From positions 9,450,809 to 9,514,808 of the forward strand of contig CM043959.1 of assembly GCA_014529385.2 (NCBI GenBank): DNA of 64,000 nucleotides, in the 5' to 3' direction. The DNA comes from Adiantum capillus-veneris (Eukaryota; Streptophyta; Polypodiopsida; Polypodiales; Pteridaceae). A program made the position numbers and the translations under genes. A model generated the notes under the pieces. That model saw nothing but the letters and a program-made list of their open reading frames with translations. It was not told the DNA's origin and did no database searches. Positions 45,905 through 59,300 of this stretch are shown here, piece by piece (the first letter of the stretch is position 1; every line of letters starts with the position of its first letter).

Positions 45905-48900
45905 CCCCCGCCGACTGAAATCGTAAAATCTAGCCTTCAATAAGATCGGTAAATTTAGACAAGTTTAAGTGCAAATACCGGCAAAAGCTTCGAATTTTGA
46001 CCTTAAAACCAGGAGAATTTCAATTTTACCTTGATTTATTTCGGTTAGGGTTTTTCGACCAAGCCTAAGCGTGTAGCTACTTTTATGGAAGTTGTTTCTC
46101 TAGCAGAGCAACAAGTCTTCTCATGTCTTTGGCTTTAAAACAATTTCTACCAAAACCTTTGCAAACTAGATCACTCCTGAACAAGTGGCTCTATTGACCT
46201 ATATGTGTCCAAAAAAGTTATAAACATGGAAAGTTATCCACATATGCATACATGGCATAAGCTGCACAAAACTGTGTAAACACTTTCTCTCTAAAATGCC
46301 CCGCACAATCATACATAGTGTGCACTATTGTGCTGCACAAAGAATGTGAAACCTATGAGAAAAATGTTCTAAAATCTGGCACACTACATTGTCGATCGAA
46401 AAAACATGTTGACCAAAAGCCAAACACAAAGCACGACCAGCTGCTTGTGGTCAAAATTGTCATCCGAGAGATGAGCTTGCTCAAGGGAAAAACAACTCCG
46501 AAATGGTTCTCGAAGCTGCTATGTGCCAGTGTGTGCTGTCGAAGCTGGAATCTAGGAGTGTTGTAGAAGCCAAATACTCTAGAGACTACGTCAGAGCTAG
46601 GATGCTTCGGATGCGAGCTAGAGGAAAACCAATGTTGCTTGTCACGAGGACGTGGAAATTGCTAACTTGAGTTGTTGGTTTCTTTCCGATGATTTTTGTC
46701 TAATTTCTGGGACCCTCTTTTTGAAGTTGCAAATGTCGGACATTGTATGGCCAGTGTGAAACGATCGACGGCTAAGAGTTCCACCCGCAGTTGGGAAGGG
46801 CAGGTCATCACAAGTTGGTCGGGCCAATCGGCATTGGAATCCGAGTAGTAAAAGGGCGTCTAGGCTCATTTTAAAGTCATTTTGGCTCCTGGCTACACTT
46901 ATAAGTCAGTGGGTAATAGGGAATTAACTGGATAGAGGCAAACTGGACACATGGCCGCTCGAGATGCATTTTCCAGAAGCATCAGCAGGGGGGGCGTCCA
47001 TTTCAAGAAAGGGGCCGGCTTGATTTCAATTCATAAGAGTGCTACAGTGTGTGTGAGTAGTGGATGCAGGTGCTTACAGCTTTAGTGGAAATCTTGCCTT
47101 CTCGCTTGCTCTATGTAGCACGACAATTTGCTCTTGCGCATCTCTCTCTCCCCTTTGCACATATGGTAATTCCTCACTAGTTGGGCTTCTTAGATGACCA
47201 TGTAGAGTTCTTGTGGTTTTATGTGTGTTTGGGAAGGCAAGAGCCTTTTGTATAGGAACTAGATTAACTAATGGCTAGTTCCCTTCGGGTACACACAATT
47301 CCATCGCAAAGGAATGCAAAAACCAAGAGTTTTCTCGTGTGAAAACTCGTCTGATTTACAAGAGAACTGTCCCATTGCGTGTGGGAGTACCTGAGACGCG
47401 CAGGTGTGCTTGCTCCGCTCAAAGCGACCCAAAACAAAGAATTTCAGTCTGCTGTGTTTTTCTGCAGGTTTAGGTTTCCTACCAAAACTGTAGGAAATCG
47501 CTTGGGGATCCTTGAAAATGCCTAGGGATGCGTGTATAGGGTAATACGCACCTAACAGTGGCAAAACAAAAAAGTATAGCATGTTTAAATTGACTTGCAG
47601 CTCATTGGAAAGCTTCCATATTGCAAGGGAAAGTGTCCTTGACGTGTACTTTTGACCTACAACGATATTTACACCATTGTCCTGGCAAAAGTGGGTGAAA
47701 CACCTACAATTACAGCCATGGACAGGCTTGGATAGCTTGATGAGGGTTAGGTGGAAGCGTTCGGAAGGTTTATTTTCCATGGGAGTCTCAAGAAGCAATG
47801 GGTGTTGTACAAGACAATTTAGGGAGATTTCCTGCTAGGAATCTCGTCTAATTTAAGGGAAAAGTGACCCTATAAATGCGAGAGCTCGAGGGCTATCCAC
47901 AGAAGCGATCGGCACGCGAATCTAAGCAGAAACCAGAGAATTCGGTGTGCTATAATTTCCAGGTTTAGTAAAGTGGTCTAAAGTGTGTGGAAAGTCATCG
48001 TGTACTTGGGAATTTGTCTGTGGAGACTTCTACTGTGGTTATGTTGTCAAAATTGGGTTAGAGTAGAGGAATTTCAGCTTGATAAAAGTGGGACAGCTTG
48101 TAGAAGTTTACACAATTTTCTCAAGTGTAAAAAGAATAAAGAAATACCGAAAGGGGCGGCCGTCTTTGGGGCCAACAAGGTGTCGTTGTCTGCTTGGTAG
48201 CTCTCTAGGGTCCAGGCTGTGGTTTGTCTTGAAGTGTTGAATTCTAGTCACAGGCGTATTCATGAAGTTCCTTTGTGTCCTAAAGTGTAAAGTAAAGTTT
48301 CGGGTGAAAACCAAAGTTTACCACCCTACGGACCGGTTTCATGGTTTAATTACCTGGAGAAATTAAAATCACTTTTTCCTTAAGAACTGAGCCTTGGTTG
48401 GTTTTTGAGCAGAGATTCAAAGCACAAGAACTTGGAATTACACTTTGTGTGATAGGACAGATGACACCAGTAAAGAGGGTTCCTCTTCACAGGACAGATA
48501 GGAAAATCCTCATGTTTCCTACATTACCTTTTCAGCGTTCACCCTGCCAAAAATTGGTCAAATTTGGGTTGAATCTCTGCTGCATTTTTAGGGTTTTCAA
48601 GCATGAATTAAGATGAGGTAGAGAGAGGTCTCAGGTGTCACAGCGGTAGACTAGCCACTAGATCTCCGGAAGGAGTGATGTGGGTTTGCATAGGTAGCAC
48701 GCTGCTCATCAATTCTTTGAGGCGATTGCTTGGATTCTTTGATGCATTGGTAAATCATCTTGAAATATGAGCTTACTTGGTTGTGGGTAGTATGTTATAG
48801 TGTTGTGAAATTCGGCTCATTTGCAGAGGCAAGAGCCTCTTGCACATGTAAAAGTTAAGGGACAGGATGTAAGATGCTATTTGGTAAAGTTCAAGAACAA

Positions 48901-49303
48901 TCCACCTATAGATGCAAGGCGGATGGAAGAGCATGAACTATCAGAGTCACCCAAATGTATTGCAGCTTTACCTTGAGGCCTTTGGGTTACAGCCTACATA
49001 TGGACCAACCCAACGTCTGCAAAGGCGGGGTAATGATAGAACTAGCGCATAAAATGTAATCATGGATTCAATGCAATTGGAGTGTACATTGTTTGACAAA
49101 ACTATGAAGGTCTCATTAAGTCATTTGTACACATGTTTGATAGTCTTTCTTGCGGATACAAGCAATGATAAAAGGGTGCTTACCACAAAAAATGCTCTAT
49201 GGCATGTATATATGTCACGCAATCGAGGACATTTGTAATTTTAAGAGGGCAGTATGTCACAAGGACGTGGAAATTGCTAGCTTGAGTTATTGGTTTCTTT
49301 TCG
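45905..49303. repeat. Family R, copy 2 (end module then internal module)
   Basis: 45909-46145 is the R end module; 46149-49303 is collinear with the internal module 29878-32909. No credible protein. The two R copies differ by many substitutions and indels, so the duplication is old. Confidence 0.8.
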
Positions 49304-49860
49304 ATGATTTTTGTTTAATTTTTGAGACCCTCTTTTTGAAGCTGCATATGGCGAGACATTGTATGGCCAATGTGAAATCGATAGACGAGGAGTTTTTTGA
49401 CATTGATAAGAGTCAGTTTTGTCCAAAACGCATGTACAATTTATTCTTCTCAAAGGATCGACCAAGATTCGACATTGATAACAAGTTTAACGGTTGGGAG
49501 CATAGTTTTTTCTCTCTTCATATATTTTTGCAGTTTCAAAGGTATCTAGTCGATACTTTGTGTTTTCTTTGATTGTTGGTATCCGTTCTTTGGCCGTATC
49601 TATGCCATGTGTGGTTATCTCAAAGAGATGGAGTCTCTAGTTTGTTATAGCCATAGTTGGATTCAATTTAATAGCGTACAAGTGTTGCTAGATAAAGAAA
49701 TAGATTTTCACATCCACTTTGGTAGATTTATTCATCATCTTATGTGTTTCAATGGGAGAATGCATGTTGGTATATGCGTGTAGCAAGCACGTTTGAGTGT
49801 TGTGAGCTCTCTTGAGAGTGACATCCTATACATTACTAGTTGTATTATTTAGCAGCCAGG
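49304..49860 (+). repeat. Repeat module with unoccupied CACTA target
   Basis: Matches 54178-54590 joined to 61806-61890, the sequence on both sides of the CACTA element, and also 63885-64000. Around 49771 the sequence GGTATATGCGTGTAG has one TAT where the occupied copy has TAT on each side of the transposon. A frame here (IDKSQFCPKRMYNLFFSKDR) is shared with the other copies and could be a gag-like remnant. Confidence 0.8.
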
Positions 49861-49894
49861 CCAGGTAAAGAACGTTGTGCTGCTAGTCTGCTCT

Positions 49895-50285
49895 CCTCAA
49901 GACTAAAGGACACTGGGTCTTAAATGAACCCCCAACCATGGGATCCATGGAGGAGAAGTGCAAGCACAAAAGCAGAGGCGTCAGGCATTGTCAGATTTTC
50001 AAAAAGTAAACTCGGACACATTTTATAAACTCGGACATCCAATGTGTAAACTCAAACAAGCATAAATAAATGTGAACCCACACATATTTCAGCAAAATGC
50101 TTACGCACGCCTGGTTAGCTCATCGGACTGCCACACCACGCATCCAAGTTCGAGTCCCTGACTCTGCACTCACTGCCCGATTTTTTGTCGGCGTTCGATC
50201 TCCCTTAGATCGCAACCCCTGAATCGTGTGCCATCAATGCGATGACTGGGGGTCATTTAAGACCGCTGGCTATTTAGTCACGAGG
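49895..50285. mobile_element. MITE copy 2, MULE-like, TSD GTCTGCTCT
   Basis: 391 bp flanked by the 9-bp duplication GTCTGCTCT (49886-49894 and 50286-50294). Ends CCTCAAGACTAAA and, as complement, CCTCGTGACTAAA; imperfect inverted repeats of about 40 bp. A 9-bp duplication fits Mutator-type insertion. Internal boxes TGGTTAGCTCATCGG (50112-50126) and AGTTCGAGTCCC (near 50147-50159) look tRNA-derived. The related module at 37680-37710 lacks the insert. Confidence 0.75.
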
Positions 50286-50295
50286 GTCTGCTCTC

Positions 50296-51240
50296 CCTAC
50301 TTGCACCTCTTATTAGAGTCTCGAACAAAGGGACTCTATATCAATGGGTCACAATCAAACCTCTAATAGGCTACGTCCTCTGAGTCTAGAAACATCTCCT
50401 TCTTGGGGCCTACATTTACTTTCTTAAGTGTTGTTTCTCTGTGTGATAGCATTTCTCCACAATATTAGCACGGTTACTCCTCTTATTCCTCTCATGACGA
50501 CATCACATATGGGAAGAGAAGAACATGCTAGGAAACCGTGACCCCCCCCCCCCCCCCAGCCTGCTGCCCAAGCGTACGGCGACAATTGGTCCAAGTAGCA
50601 AAAAGCTACGCAAAGTTGGACAGTCTGAAGATCTAGTGAGACTCGGATCCAATGTATTTTAACCGATTGAAATCGTAAAATCCGGCCTTGAATAAGATCG
50701 GTAAGTTTACACAAGTTTAAGTGCAAATACCGGCAAAAGCTTCGAATTTTCACCATAAAACCAAGAGAATTTCCTTTTTTATTTCGGTTAGGGTTTTTCG
50801 CGTGTAGCTACTTTTATGGAAGTTGTTCCCCTAGCAGAGCAACAAGTCTTCTCATGTCCTTGGCTTTAAAACAATCTAACGAATGTACTTGTAGTGAGAA
50901 GCTGGTCTTATACCGTTTTAACAACCCCAGACAGCAGAAGCCCTAAATAGAAAGCGCCTGCTATGAGCAATCGGGAAAGTGCTCGATCCACTTGGGCTAC
51001 TAAGTTGTAACATTCATAAGCCTCGACCTCGTAGTGACAACACTAGTAGCGCAATATTGATCCCTATATATTTGCCCCCTGTTTCAGAATACACATGAGC
51101 TTTAATACTTATGTAGACTCAGAGTATATATATTCATGCACATGCCGGTTGAGGCTTGCATAGACATTTCACAGATTATCGCTCATTATGAGCATGCACG
51201 TACATTTAGGGGTGTTAGCAGCAGCGGCCTCTCGAAAGCC
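50296..51240. repeat. Family R end module, copy 3
   Basis: Continues the 37690-38562 pattern (CTCGAACAAAGGGACTC, CATCACATATGGGAAGAGAAG, then the 32925-type module). A poly-C run lies at 50543-50559. It ends by about 51200 after AACACTAGTAGCGCAATATTG and CACAGATTATCGC. Confidence 0.75.
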
Positions 51241-52340
51241 ACAAAACTGATGTATTAATCTGAGACTCAAGTAACATCTCTTCCCAAATTAATGAAGAGC
51301 AGTAAATGGTGTAATCAGCAGCAAGTCCAAGTTATGCGAGATTGTAAGCAACAGAAACAAGACTCGAATATCGATTATATTGGATACAGAATCTGGAAGA
51401 GCTGAAAAAATAAGTGAGGGGAAGCTAGTCATGTACTTGTACTTGCAGAAAGGAGGATTGCAGGCAGCTAGCTACTTGGACTGGTTGAAAGAGCTCCGGC
51501 CTGATGACGTAGCGGTGGCCAGCTTAATTAGCGAAGCTGGAGGGGTGGCACACCCAACAGAGGTAGCTAATGGCTGCAATCAGACGCCAATGTGTAACTG
51601 TAAGCGAAACCCCCTTCTGCAACCAAATATGACAGTACTGAAATTAAACATGACGCAGAATGAACACATGAGTCCTTAATGCTGTTTATCATGATCAGGG
51701 AGCAGAGGTGGAGGGGAAATATAGAGCTCACGCACGAGTGAATCGGCTTCTATATCTGTCCTCCTAACGAGAGGCAGAAGCGACGTACTGCTCTCCGTAT
51801 GGTGTCGTAGAAGCAGACGTCCGCCGGCCATGTGCAGAGGTGCCGAATACAAAGTAGCCCGCAGAAGGTGGATGTCTAGCTGTAGGTCAGCTACCTGCAG
51901 GAGCCGGTTCACGCACCTGCGGGGCATTGATGGCCGCATCCCTCTCATTGAAGCTTCCGATAGATCAGAATAGAGTGTTGTGAAACTACTGCCACATGAA
52001 TCCATATTCACATTCGTAGGGCGCACGGCTGCAAGAAACGTGGTAGGGCAAAACAATATAGGTAGGCTAGTACCAATCAAATATGAGACCCCCTTTCCAC
52101 CAATGAGATGAGATGAGATCACTACTGCCTTCTTTTCACATAAGATAGAGATGGTAAAGGACGTTCACACGGCCTTCCAGAATGGGAAGGGCTTCTATTC
52201 AAAAGATGAGCAATTCCATCTAGCAACTTGGTGGGTGGGCCAAGTTTTCTAATTCTAGATAACAATGTTTTTAAAAACGTACAATAGACTTGCACTAGCA
52301 TGTCGCTCCTCATTTGGAGGCCAGCACCTTCAAATCTATG
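51241..52340. other. Unassigned low-copy stretch with open frames on both strands
   Basis: Frames of 99 codons (51380-51679, plus) and 148 codons (51676-52122, minus) exist. Neither shows a known motif, and they have no paralogue in the window. They could be captured exon fragments. I do not call a gene. Confidence 0.3.
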
Positions 52341-52700
52341 GGGCATAGTGCGTTCAAAGGCCCTCTACATATGAGGTGCTTCGAAGGTGTGCAACACATT
52401 TAATGTGTTGCGGAAGGTGTATGAGGTTGCATTTTCTTATTTGGAGAGCCCTATAAAAGCCCTACTATTTGGTGTAAGTGTAGCATAAAGTAAACCCTCC
52501 CACAACAAGGAGGGTGGGGAGTTCCTTGAGCATGTTCACGTGAAAACATGGTTGCCAAACAATTGTAAATTTTTGTATTCCCGTGAGTGATTTTCAGAGA
52601 GTTACAAGCTCGCAAATAAGGCTATAATCTACAAAAGCTCTCATCATCTTCTTCGGAACAGGTGAATAGGAAGCTCTTTCGTTGCTACGTGCAATCAATT
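52341..52700 (+). promoter_or_regulatory. Promoter- or LTR-like segment with TATA box
   Basis: CCCTATAAAAGCCCT near 52450 is a good TATA box, followed within 60 bp by an inverted pair (CCCTCCCACAACAAGGAGGGTGGGG). No gene start follows. It may be a remnant LTR. Confidence 0.35.
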
Positions 52701-53680
52701 GCGAACCACGCTTTCGCACAAACACACCCTTCTACACATTTAAGATAACCGAGACTTAAACATCAAATCGAAGTAAACAACCTTCAAGACATGGGTGCAA
52801 TGCTCAAGGGACGTTTGCCACTTTGTTATAGCATCCACCTTGCTCTTCAAGCTACAGATGGGTTAGGGACCCTTTTTGGATCAACATAATTGACTCCTTA
52901 TTTGACTGCCCAAAGCTTGCCTGCTATAGACCAAAAGTACTCCCACGATAACAAAAAGGCAACAATGGGACAAAGCGCCACGACTTGTTTCTATGAAGCC
53001 AAAAATCCTATTTGAATTTCTAGAGTACACCTACCCAAAGGGATTATTTTAATCAATCTGATAAAGGCGTGTAAGTGGGAGGGTTTTTTTAAATACCTCA
53101 AAACAAGCATTCATGATACAGAACATTTCTATTGTGACGCCCTCAGAGATGCACCACGTAGAAATATTTGGACATCTCTACACACAAGCTTGAAGTTGCA
53201 ATGCTTTCACAAGCTTGAAGCTTGCACTTTCTTACATGAGTCCCGTCATTTGAAATTTCACAATGTATGCATTTCTCAAAAAAGAAATAATAATACATTA
53301 AAGAACTATGCTACTCACATCCAAGTGGAACGATGTAAATGATTTATATTATACAAGTAAGATGGCGTGGAAATAGATCTTGAGGCAAACAGTTTAGTGA
53401 AAATCATAATGCTAAGACACTCATGCATACCTCCAAGTACAGTGTTGGGATAATGGCCATACGGACGGCCAGACAGACCCATACCAGCTCACAACTAATC
53501 TTATTCTTATATCGAATATGAATAAGGATTCCATCAACATTATCTCACTATAGACACTACCATACAATGGGTACATGTCTTCCTCATCGCACGCATGAGT
53601 CCGCACACACACTCCTTTCAACAGTTATCAAAACTTGGCTATGGCACTGCTCCCCTTTCCTAGATTATCTCCCGCTTCAG
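52701..53680. other. Unassigned spacer
   Basis: No supported gene. Nothing in it matched another part of the window by eye. Confidence 0.4.
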
Positions 53681-54590
53681 TGAGAGCGAAGGCCATTCGA
53701 TTTAGGTGAAGTGCACACAAAAATAATTGAAATAAGAAAGATATACTAATGTAATGCATAGAGAGTGTAGCAGGTGAAGAGTCCACACTCTAAGCAATGA
53801 GAAGGCACAAGGAGCAAAGAGCATGTGAGTACACTGAGAGTTGAGGATTTTATGTCCGTGTCCACGCGCCATACTTTCAAGGTGGATTTTAGTTCTGATT
53901 GCTATGGCACCATGCCCGTCATTTCGAGAGTATTTTCACAAGGTGTTCTAAGGTTTTACCCCCTTTTGCACCCATTTTCGTCCTTGGAATCTCCATCTAC
54001 AAAATTCGTTAAAGCTACCCCTTTTAAATCTATTTTGAAACTGAGACAAGCCTGCATATCACCCAAGCACATAGCGGAGACAAGTTCTCGACATTCGCAG
54101 ATACACACTTAGAGAGAGCCCAGGGAAATAGTCCGTGGATCTCCCACACACATGGACAGTGATTCATGGCCAGATGCTTCATAATCGATAGAGGCGGATT
54201 TTTTTGAAATTGATATGAGTCAGTTTTGTCCAAAACGCATGTACAAGTTATGCTTCTCCAAGGATTGACCAAGATTCAACATTGAAAGCAAGTTTATAAG
54301 TTGGGAGTATCGTTTTTTCTCTCTTCATAGATTTTTGTAGTGTCAAAGGTATCTAGTAGATACTTTGTGTTTTTTCAAAGATTCTTTGCTTGGTGATATC
54401 CGTTGTTTGGCTATATCTATGCCATGTGTGGTAATCTTAGAGAGATGGAGTCTCTAGTTTGTTACAACCATAGTTGGATTCAATTTATTAGCTTACAAGT
54501 GTTGCTAGATATAGGTATAGATTTTTACATCCACTTTGGTAGGTTTTTTCATCATTTTATGTTTTTCGATGGAAGAATGGATATTGGTAT
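53681..54590. repeat. Direct repeat module, copy 1 (left of CACTA)
   Basis: From GAGAGCGAAGGCCATTCGAT the sequence is nearly identical to 63376-64000, the end of the window. 54178-54590 also matches 49380-49773. The two copies are 9.7 kb apart, or about 2.5 kb without the CACTA element, so they could be the ends of one older element or a tandem array. Confidence 0.85.
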
Positions 54591-54611
54591 CACTACAAGA
54601 GGCTCTTCATA

Positions 54612-54712
54612 TTAGCGACGCTCACACAGCGACGCTTAAAAAAAAAATTTCCGGCGTCGCTATGAGCGTCGCAAATTTACAAAGAAATTTGCGACGCTCA
54701 TAGCGACGCCGG
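54612..54712. repeat. 5' subterminal repeats of the CACTA element
   Basis: Six AGCGACGCT/AGCGTCGC copies in both orientations within 100 bp, including GGCGTCGCTATGAGCGTCGC facing its own complement around TTTACAAAGAAATTT. In En/Spm such repeats bind TnpA. Confidence 0.9.
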
Positions 54713-54735
54713 CTGGGGTAAAAAAATAACCGAGC

Positions 54736-54775
54736 GCGCCCAAAAACTCAGATCTCAGATCTGAGTTTTTGGGCG
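54736..54775. repeat. 40-bp class perfect palindrome inside CACTA 5' end
   Basis: GCGCCCAAAAACTCAGATCT is followed immediately by its complement (sharing CAGATCT), giving arms of about 20 bases with almost no loop, just inside the subterminal repeats. Confidence 0.85.
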
Positions 54776-54806
54776 CCCTCAAGCAAGGAGCAGGTAACGC
54801 TCTCCC

Positions 54807-54852
<46 letters not shown>

Positions 54853-54988
54853 CTCCACACACACACACACACACACACACGAGGAGAGGAAGGAGAGCCA
54901 GGTATGCTCCTTCCCTCTCCTCATTCTCATGTTCCCTTCCCCTCTTTCTCTCTCCCTCTCTCTCTCTCTCACACACACACATAGTGTT

Positions 54989-55030
<42 letters not shown>

Positions 55031-56175
55031 AACAAAAACAAAAACGCACACACACATACATAAACAAAGAATGCACACACACATTGAAAGAGAAAAAGAG
55101 AGAGAGAGCATGCATAAACAAAAAACGCACGCATTGAGAGAGGAAAAGAGAGAGAGAACATGCATAAACAAAAAACGCACACATTGAGAGAGGAAAAGAG
55201 AGAGAAAACATGCATATGATCCAAAAAAACGCACACACATTGAGAGAGAAAGAGAGAGAAACTAATTTAACGTCGTAGGAAACTAATTAAAATTAAAAGA
55301 CCTAAAGATCTAGCCGACACGGAGTTGAACTCAAGACCTATTATTCAAGAGGGAAATGGCATAATCAATCTATCATGCTTGGCATGGGTGATAGAAAGGT
55401 TATACCATTTATCTCTTTTTATTGGCACACACATCCACACACGCGCACACACACAAGAAGAAGAGAGTTATAACGTCGTAGGAAACTATCTTAAAAGACG
55501 TTAAAGATTAGGTTATATGTAGACTTACATTAAATTAGATTTAGGTTTATTTTTAACTAGATTTACGTTTATTTAAGCTAGATTTAGATTTACGTTATAT
55601 TAGATTAGATTTAGGTCTCCATAGACTGCGATGCCTGCATGAAGCGGGTGAAGAAAGCCCTCAATGGAATATAGGGTATTGCTGCCTTCACTCATGGTGG
55701 GCTCCGTCGATCCAAAAGTACTGGTGAAATGTCTTCAGAAGATAGGGAAGAAGGTGGATCTTTAGGGCGGCAAGAGTCACTACATCCCCGACACAATGAC
55801 CATCTAGACAACCTCTAGTCATTAGACTTACGTTAAATTAGATTTAGCTTTATTTTTAGTTAGATTTACGCTTATTTACGTTAGATCGAGTCCACGCAAG
55901 AATTACTTACGGTTTAGGGTTTAGAGTTAGACGAACAGTGAAAAGATCTACTGTGAAAAGATGTTAAGATGAAGTGAAGTGCTACAACTAGAGAAGAGGC
56001 AAAGGGGTTTTGTCCACTACATGCAGTATCATGTAGACATGGGTGTGTAGATTTCTTGTACCCACAAATATAGGTATTGACCAATAAAGACGAGATTATA
56101 ACCCGGTGGTTCTGATCTCCATGCACCTCTAGACCGAGGTGTGCGGGGATTGGACATGACTAGAGAATGTGAGGT

Positions 56176-56250
<75 letters not shown>

Positions 56251-56290
56251 CAATAGAATATTAAATTTGTTGTCCAGGTTATAAGTTTTT
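54776..56290. repeat. Low-complexity 5' region of CACTA
   Basis: (CT)n at 54809-54847, (CA)n at 54854-54881, (GA)n at 54990-55026 and 56178-56246, and repeated CATGCATAAACAAAAAACGCAC units between 55040 and 55250. No gene. Probably promoter and leader of the TNP2-like gene. Confidence 0.8.
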
Positions 56291-56300
56291 TATCCTCATT

Positions 56301-59300
56301 ATGAGTAGCGACGAGGATGTGGGACCGTCCAACCGAAACACCTATCTCTCAACGAGGGTCTTATGTCCTTGTAATCAATGCAAGCATGTTGTGCGACGGA
56401 CAAGACGTGTTTCTTTGCATCACGTTCGCGAATTTGGCGAGTTCGATCCATCTATTATAGATCGAGTTGTTGCCAATTATAACTTGTCGGACTCTGACGC
56501 TGGCCAACAAGCAGCAATCTTGCAACCCAATAGACGTGTTCGCAGGCGCTTTGGTCAAGCAGCATATGTGAGGCCACAAGATGTAGCCTCTGACAGCTCG
56601 GGGGATGATCATGCAGAGCACATTCCCAACGAGGCAATGTTTGAGCCCGAGATTGATGAAATGATCGAGAAGATCATGGATTCAGAAAGGCTTATCTATG
56701 ATGATATGAAAAGTGAAGCCGATACGCCATTGTATAATGGAGCACGTATGTCTAGATTGAAAGCACTCCTGGTTCTTCTCAACATGCAGGCAAAGTTTGG
56801 ATGGAGTGACAGTAGCGTCACAGCGCTTTTCAGGTGATCTATTACAATTAGTTTACTTTAATAGAACTCTAAATGTATAATGATCTGATAGATTTTTACA
56901 CGACTGTATCATATTTTTATGTTATGTAGATTGCTGAAAGAGCACATACTACCAGCTGACAATGTGATGCCAGATTCCCGAGATGAAGCAAGAAAGATTT
57001 TGCGAAACTTGGGGATGGATTACAATTCTATCCACGCTTGTCCTAATGACTGCATTCTTTTCAGAGGGGAATACATAGACATGGAGAAGTGTCCGAAATG
57101 TGATTCCGAAAGATATCGAGTAGATCTCCACGGGACAAAAATTCCACAAAAGGTTTTGCGACATTTCCCTCTACTTCCTCGCATCAAGCATTTCTTCGAA
57201 TGTAAGTCCATGGCCGCCCTAGCAGCATGGCATGAGGAGAATAAATCTTCGGATGGTGTGCTACGAATTCCTGCAGATTGCGTAGCGTGGAAACATATAG
57301 ATGGAACATGGTCGGATTTTGCCAAGGAAGCTCGAAATTTGTGCTTAGGCCTGGCTATGGATGGCGTAAATCCATTTGGTCAAAGATCAACATCTTACAA
57401 TGTATGGCCCGTTTAACATCGTCAACTACAACATTCCCTCGTGGTTGACTACAAAGAAGGGGCACCTATGGCTAAGCTTGATTGTGCCAGGGCGATATAA
57501 AGTGGGGAATATGGATGTGTATCTTCGTCCACTATTGGAAGAGCTACAACAATTGTGGATTGGCATAGAGGTGGTGGATATGAGCCGACACACAGGACGA
57601 CGGAATGCTTTGATCAGAGGCATTCTAATGTGGACCATGCATGACTATCCCGGGCTAACAGAATGCTCAGGTGATCTATTGACACTCCTCACTCAGACAC
57701 TGTAAATCTTGTTTTTTCCCATAGTTGATCTATTATCATGTGTATACATGCAGGGCTTCAAACAAGCGGATACAGAGCATGTGTCACATGTGGACCTAGA
57801 CTGAATGCACGTAGGGCACCCTCACTAAAGAAGCAAATCTACGAAGGTCATCAAGCGTATCTTCCAAAGAATCATGTGTTACGCGACGGCTTTTTGGGAA
57901 GAGAGCCACCAAGGATGTCTGCACAAGCATGGTTAGAGCAGAAGGAGATGTGCGATGACGGATTGCCTCCAGGGATGAAGAGACTATCTCTATGGTACGA
58001 GTTACCATACTGGCCCCGACTCATGATCAATCACTTGCTCGATCCAATGCACATATTCAAGAATGTGGGTAATCTACTATGGGACCATTTGACCGGCAAG
58101 AAATATACTTTGGGAGCCAGAGTTGACCTTAGAAATGTGGATCGTATGGAGCAATATTGGCCGCAAACAGCGTCTGATGGATCGATAAAACTCCCTAAAG
58201 CACCATGGATTTTCACAGGAGCCCAAGAACGCGCAGTAAAAGAGACCATTCGATCTTTGCGGACCCCCACTGGCGTAATGCACTCGCTCCGAACGTGTTT
58301 TACTAAAGAAGGAAAGCTTACCGGTTTGAAGTCACACGATTGGCATAAAATGTGTCAGGTACGTTCATAGTGGACTTTAATATCATTGCATAAAATGTGG
58401 ACTTTAATATCATTGCTGCACATACTTTACAGTTTATTTTACCGGTTGCCATTGAGGGATGTTTGTCTCTCGACATCCGTAACACAATCTACAAACTTGC
58501 AAAGCTGGTGCAATGGATCTCACAAAAGGAGATCAACGTAGACTCCATACCATTCGCCAAACTAAATGCTGCGGAGCTTGTGTGCATGTTTGAGAAACAT
58601 TTTCCTACTACAATGCCAACCATTCAGGTGCATCTTCTTGTTCACATAGTTGATGAGGTGGAAATAGCTGGCACAGTTCATTCCAGATGGATGTTCTTCT
58701 TAGAGCGTTTCATGAAAACGCTTAAGGGATATGTGCATCAAAAGGCAAGTCCGGAGGGTAGCATGGCAGAAGGTTGGTTGGTATCAGAGTCCCTAGTGTA
58801 CATTGGAGAGTGGCTAGACGGATTTGATAAATCCCGGGACATGCTATGGCGAACCATAGATGATGAGCGCATATCTGGGATTGTCATGTGCAATCTCGGT
58901 GTTGAGAAGAAGATGACGGAAGATCTAGAGGCTAAAATCAACCGATTTTGCATGCTTCACAATCCAGTGATGAAAAGTGGATTTCACAATATGAGGATGC
59001 AAAGCAAGAGCGACAAAGGGCACGAATCGAGTGGAGATGGGGAAGACGACCACCGATGCACTATCCAGCGGTTCTGGAGAGCCTACCAACCTTCATGAGC
59101 TTAAGATGGTTGCACAACCAATTGAAAAGCGCACAACAATGCGGTGACGAAGTGACTGAAGAAGAGTGGGAGTACTCTCGGGGTTGCGCGACCAAGGTAA
59201 GTTTGCAATGTACGACTAGCAAGTGACTTTATTTATAAACCTTTGAACGGCCACTCATAATCTTTGTTCGTTGTAGTATAAGTCATACACAGCAGCATGG

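Noticed and set aside
49150-49572. 140-codon frame as a gene
   Set aside because: It spans the junction of two repeat modules; only part resembles a gag-like remnant in related copies.
53825-54112. 95-codon frame conserved at 63523-63810 as a gene
   Set aside because: Conservation reflects near-identical repeat copies, and no domain is visible.
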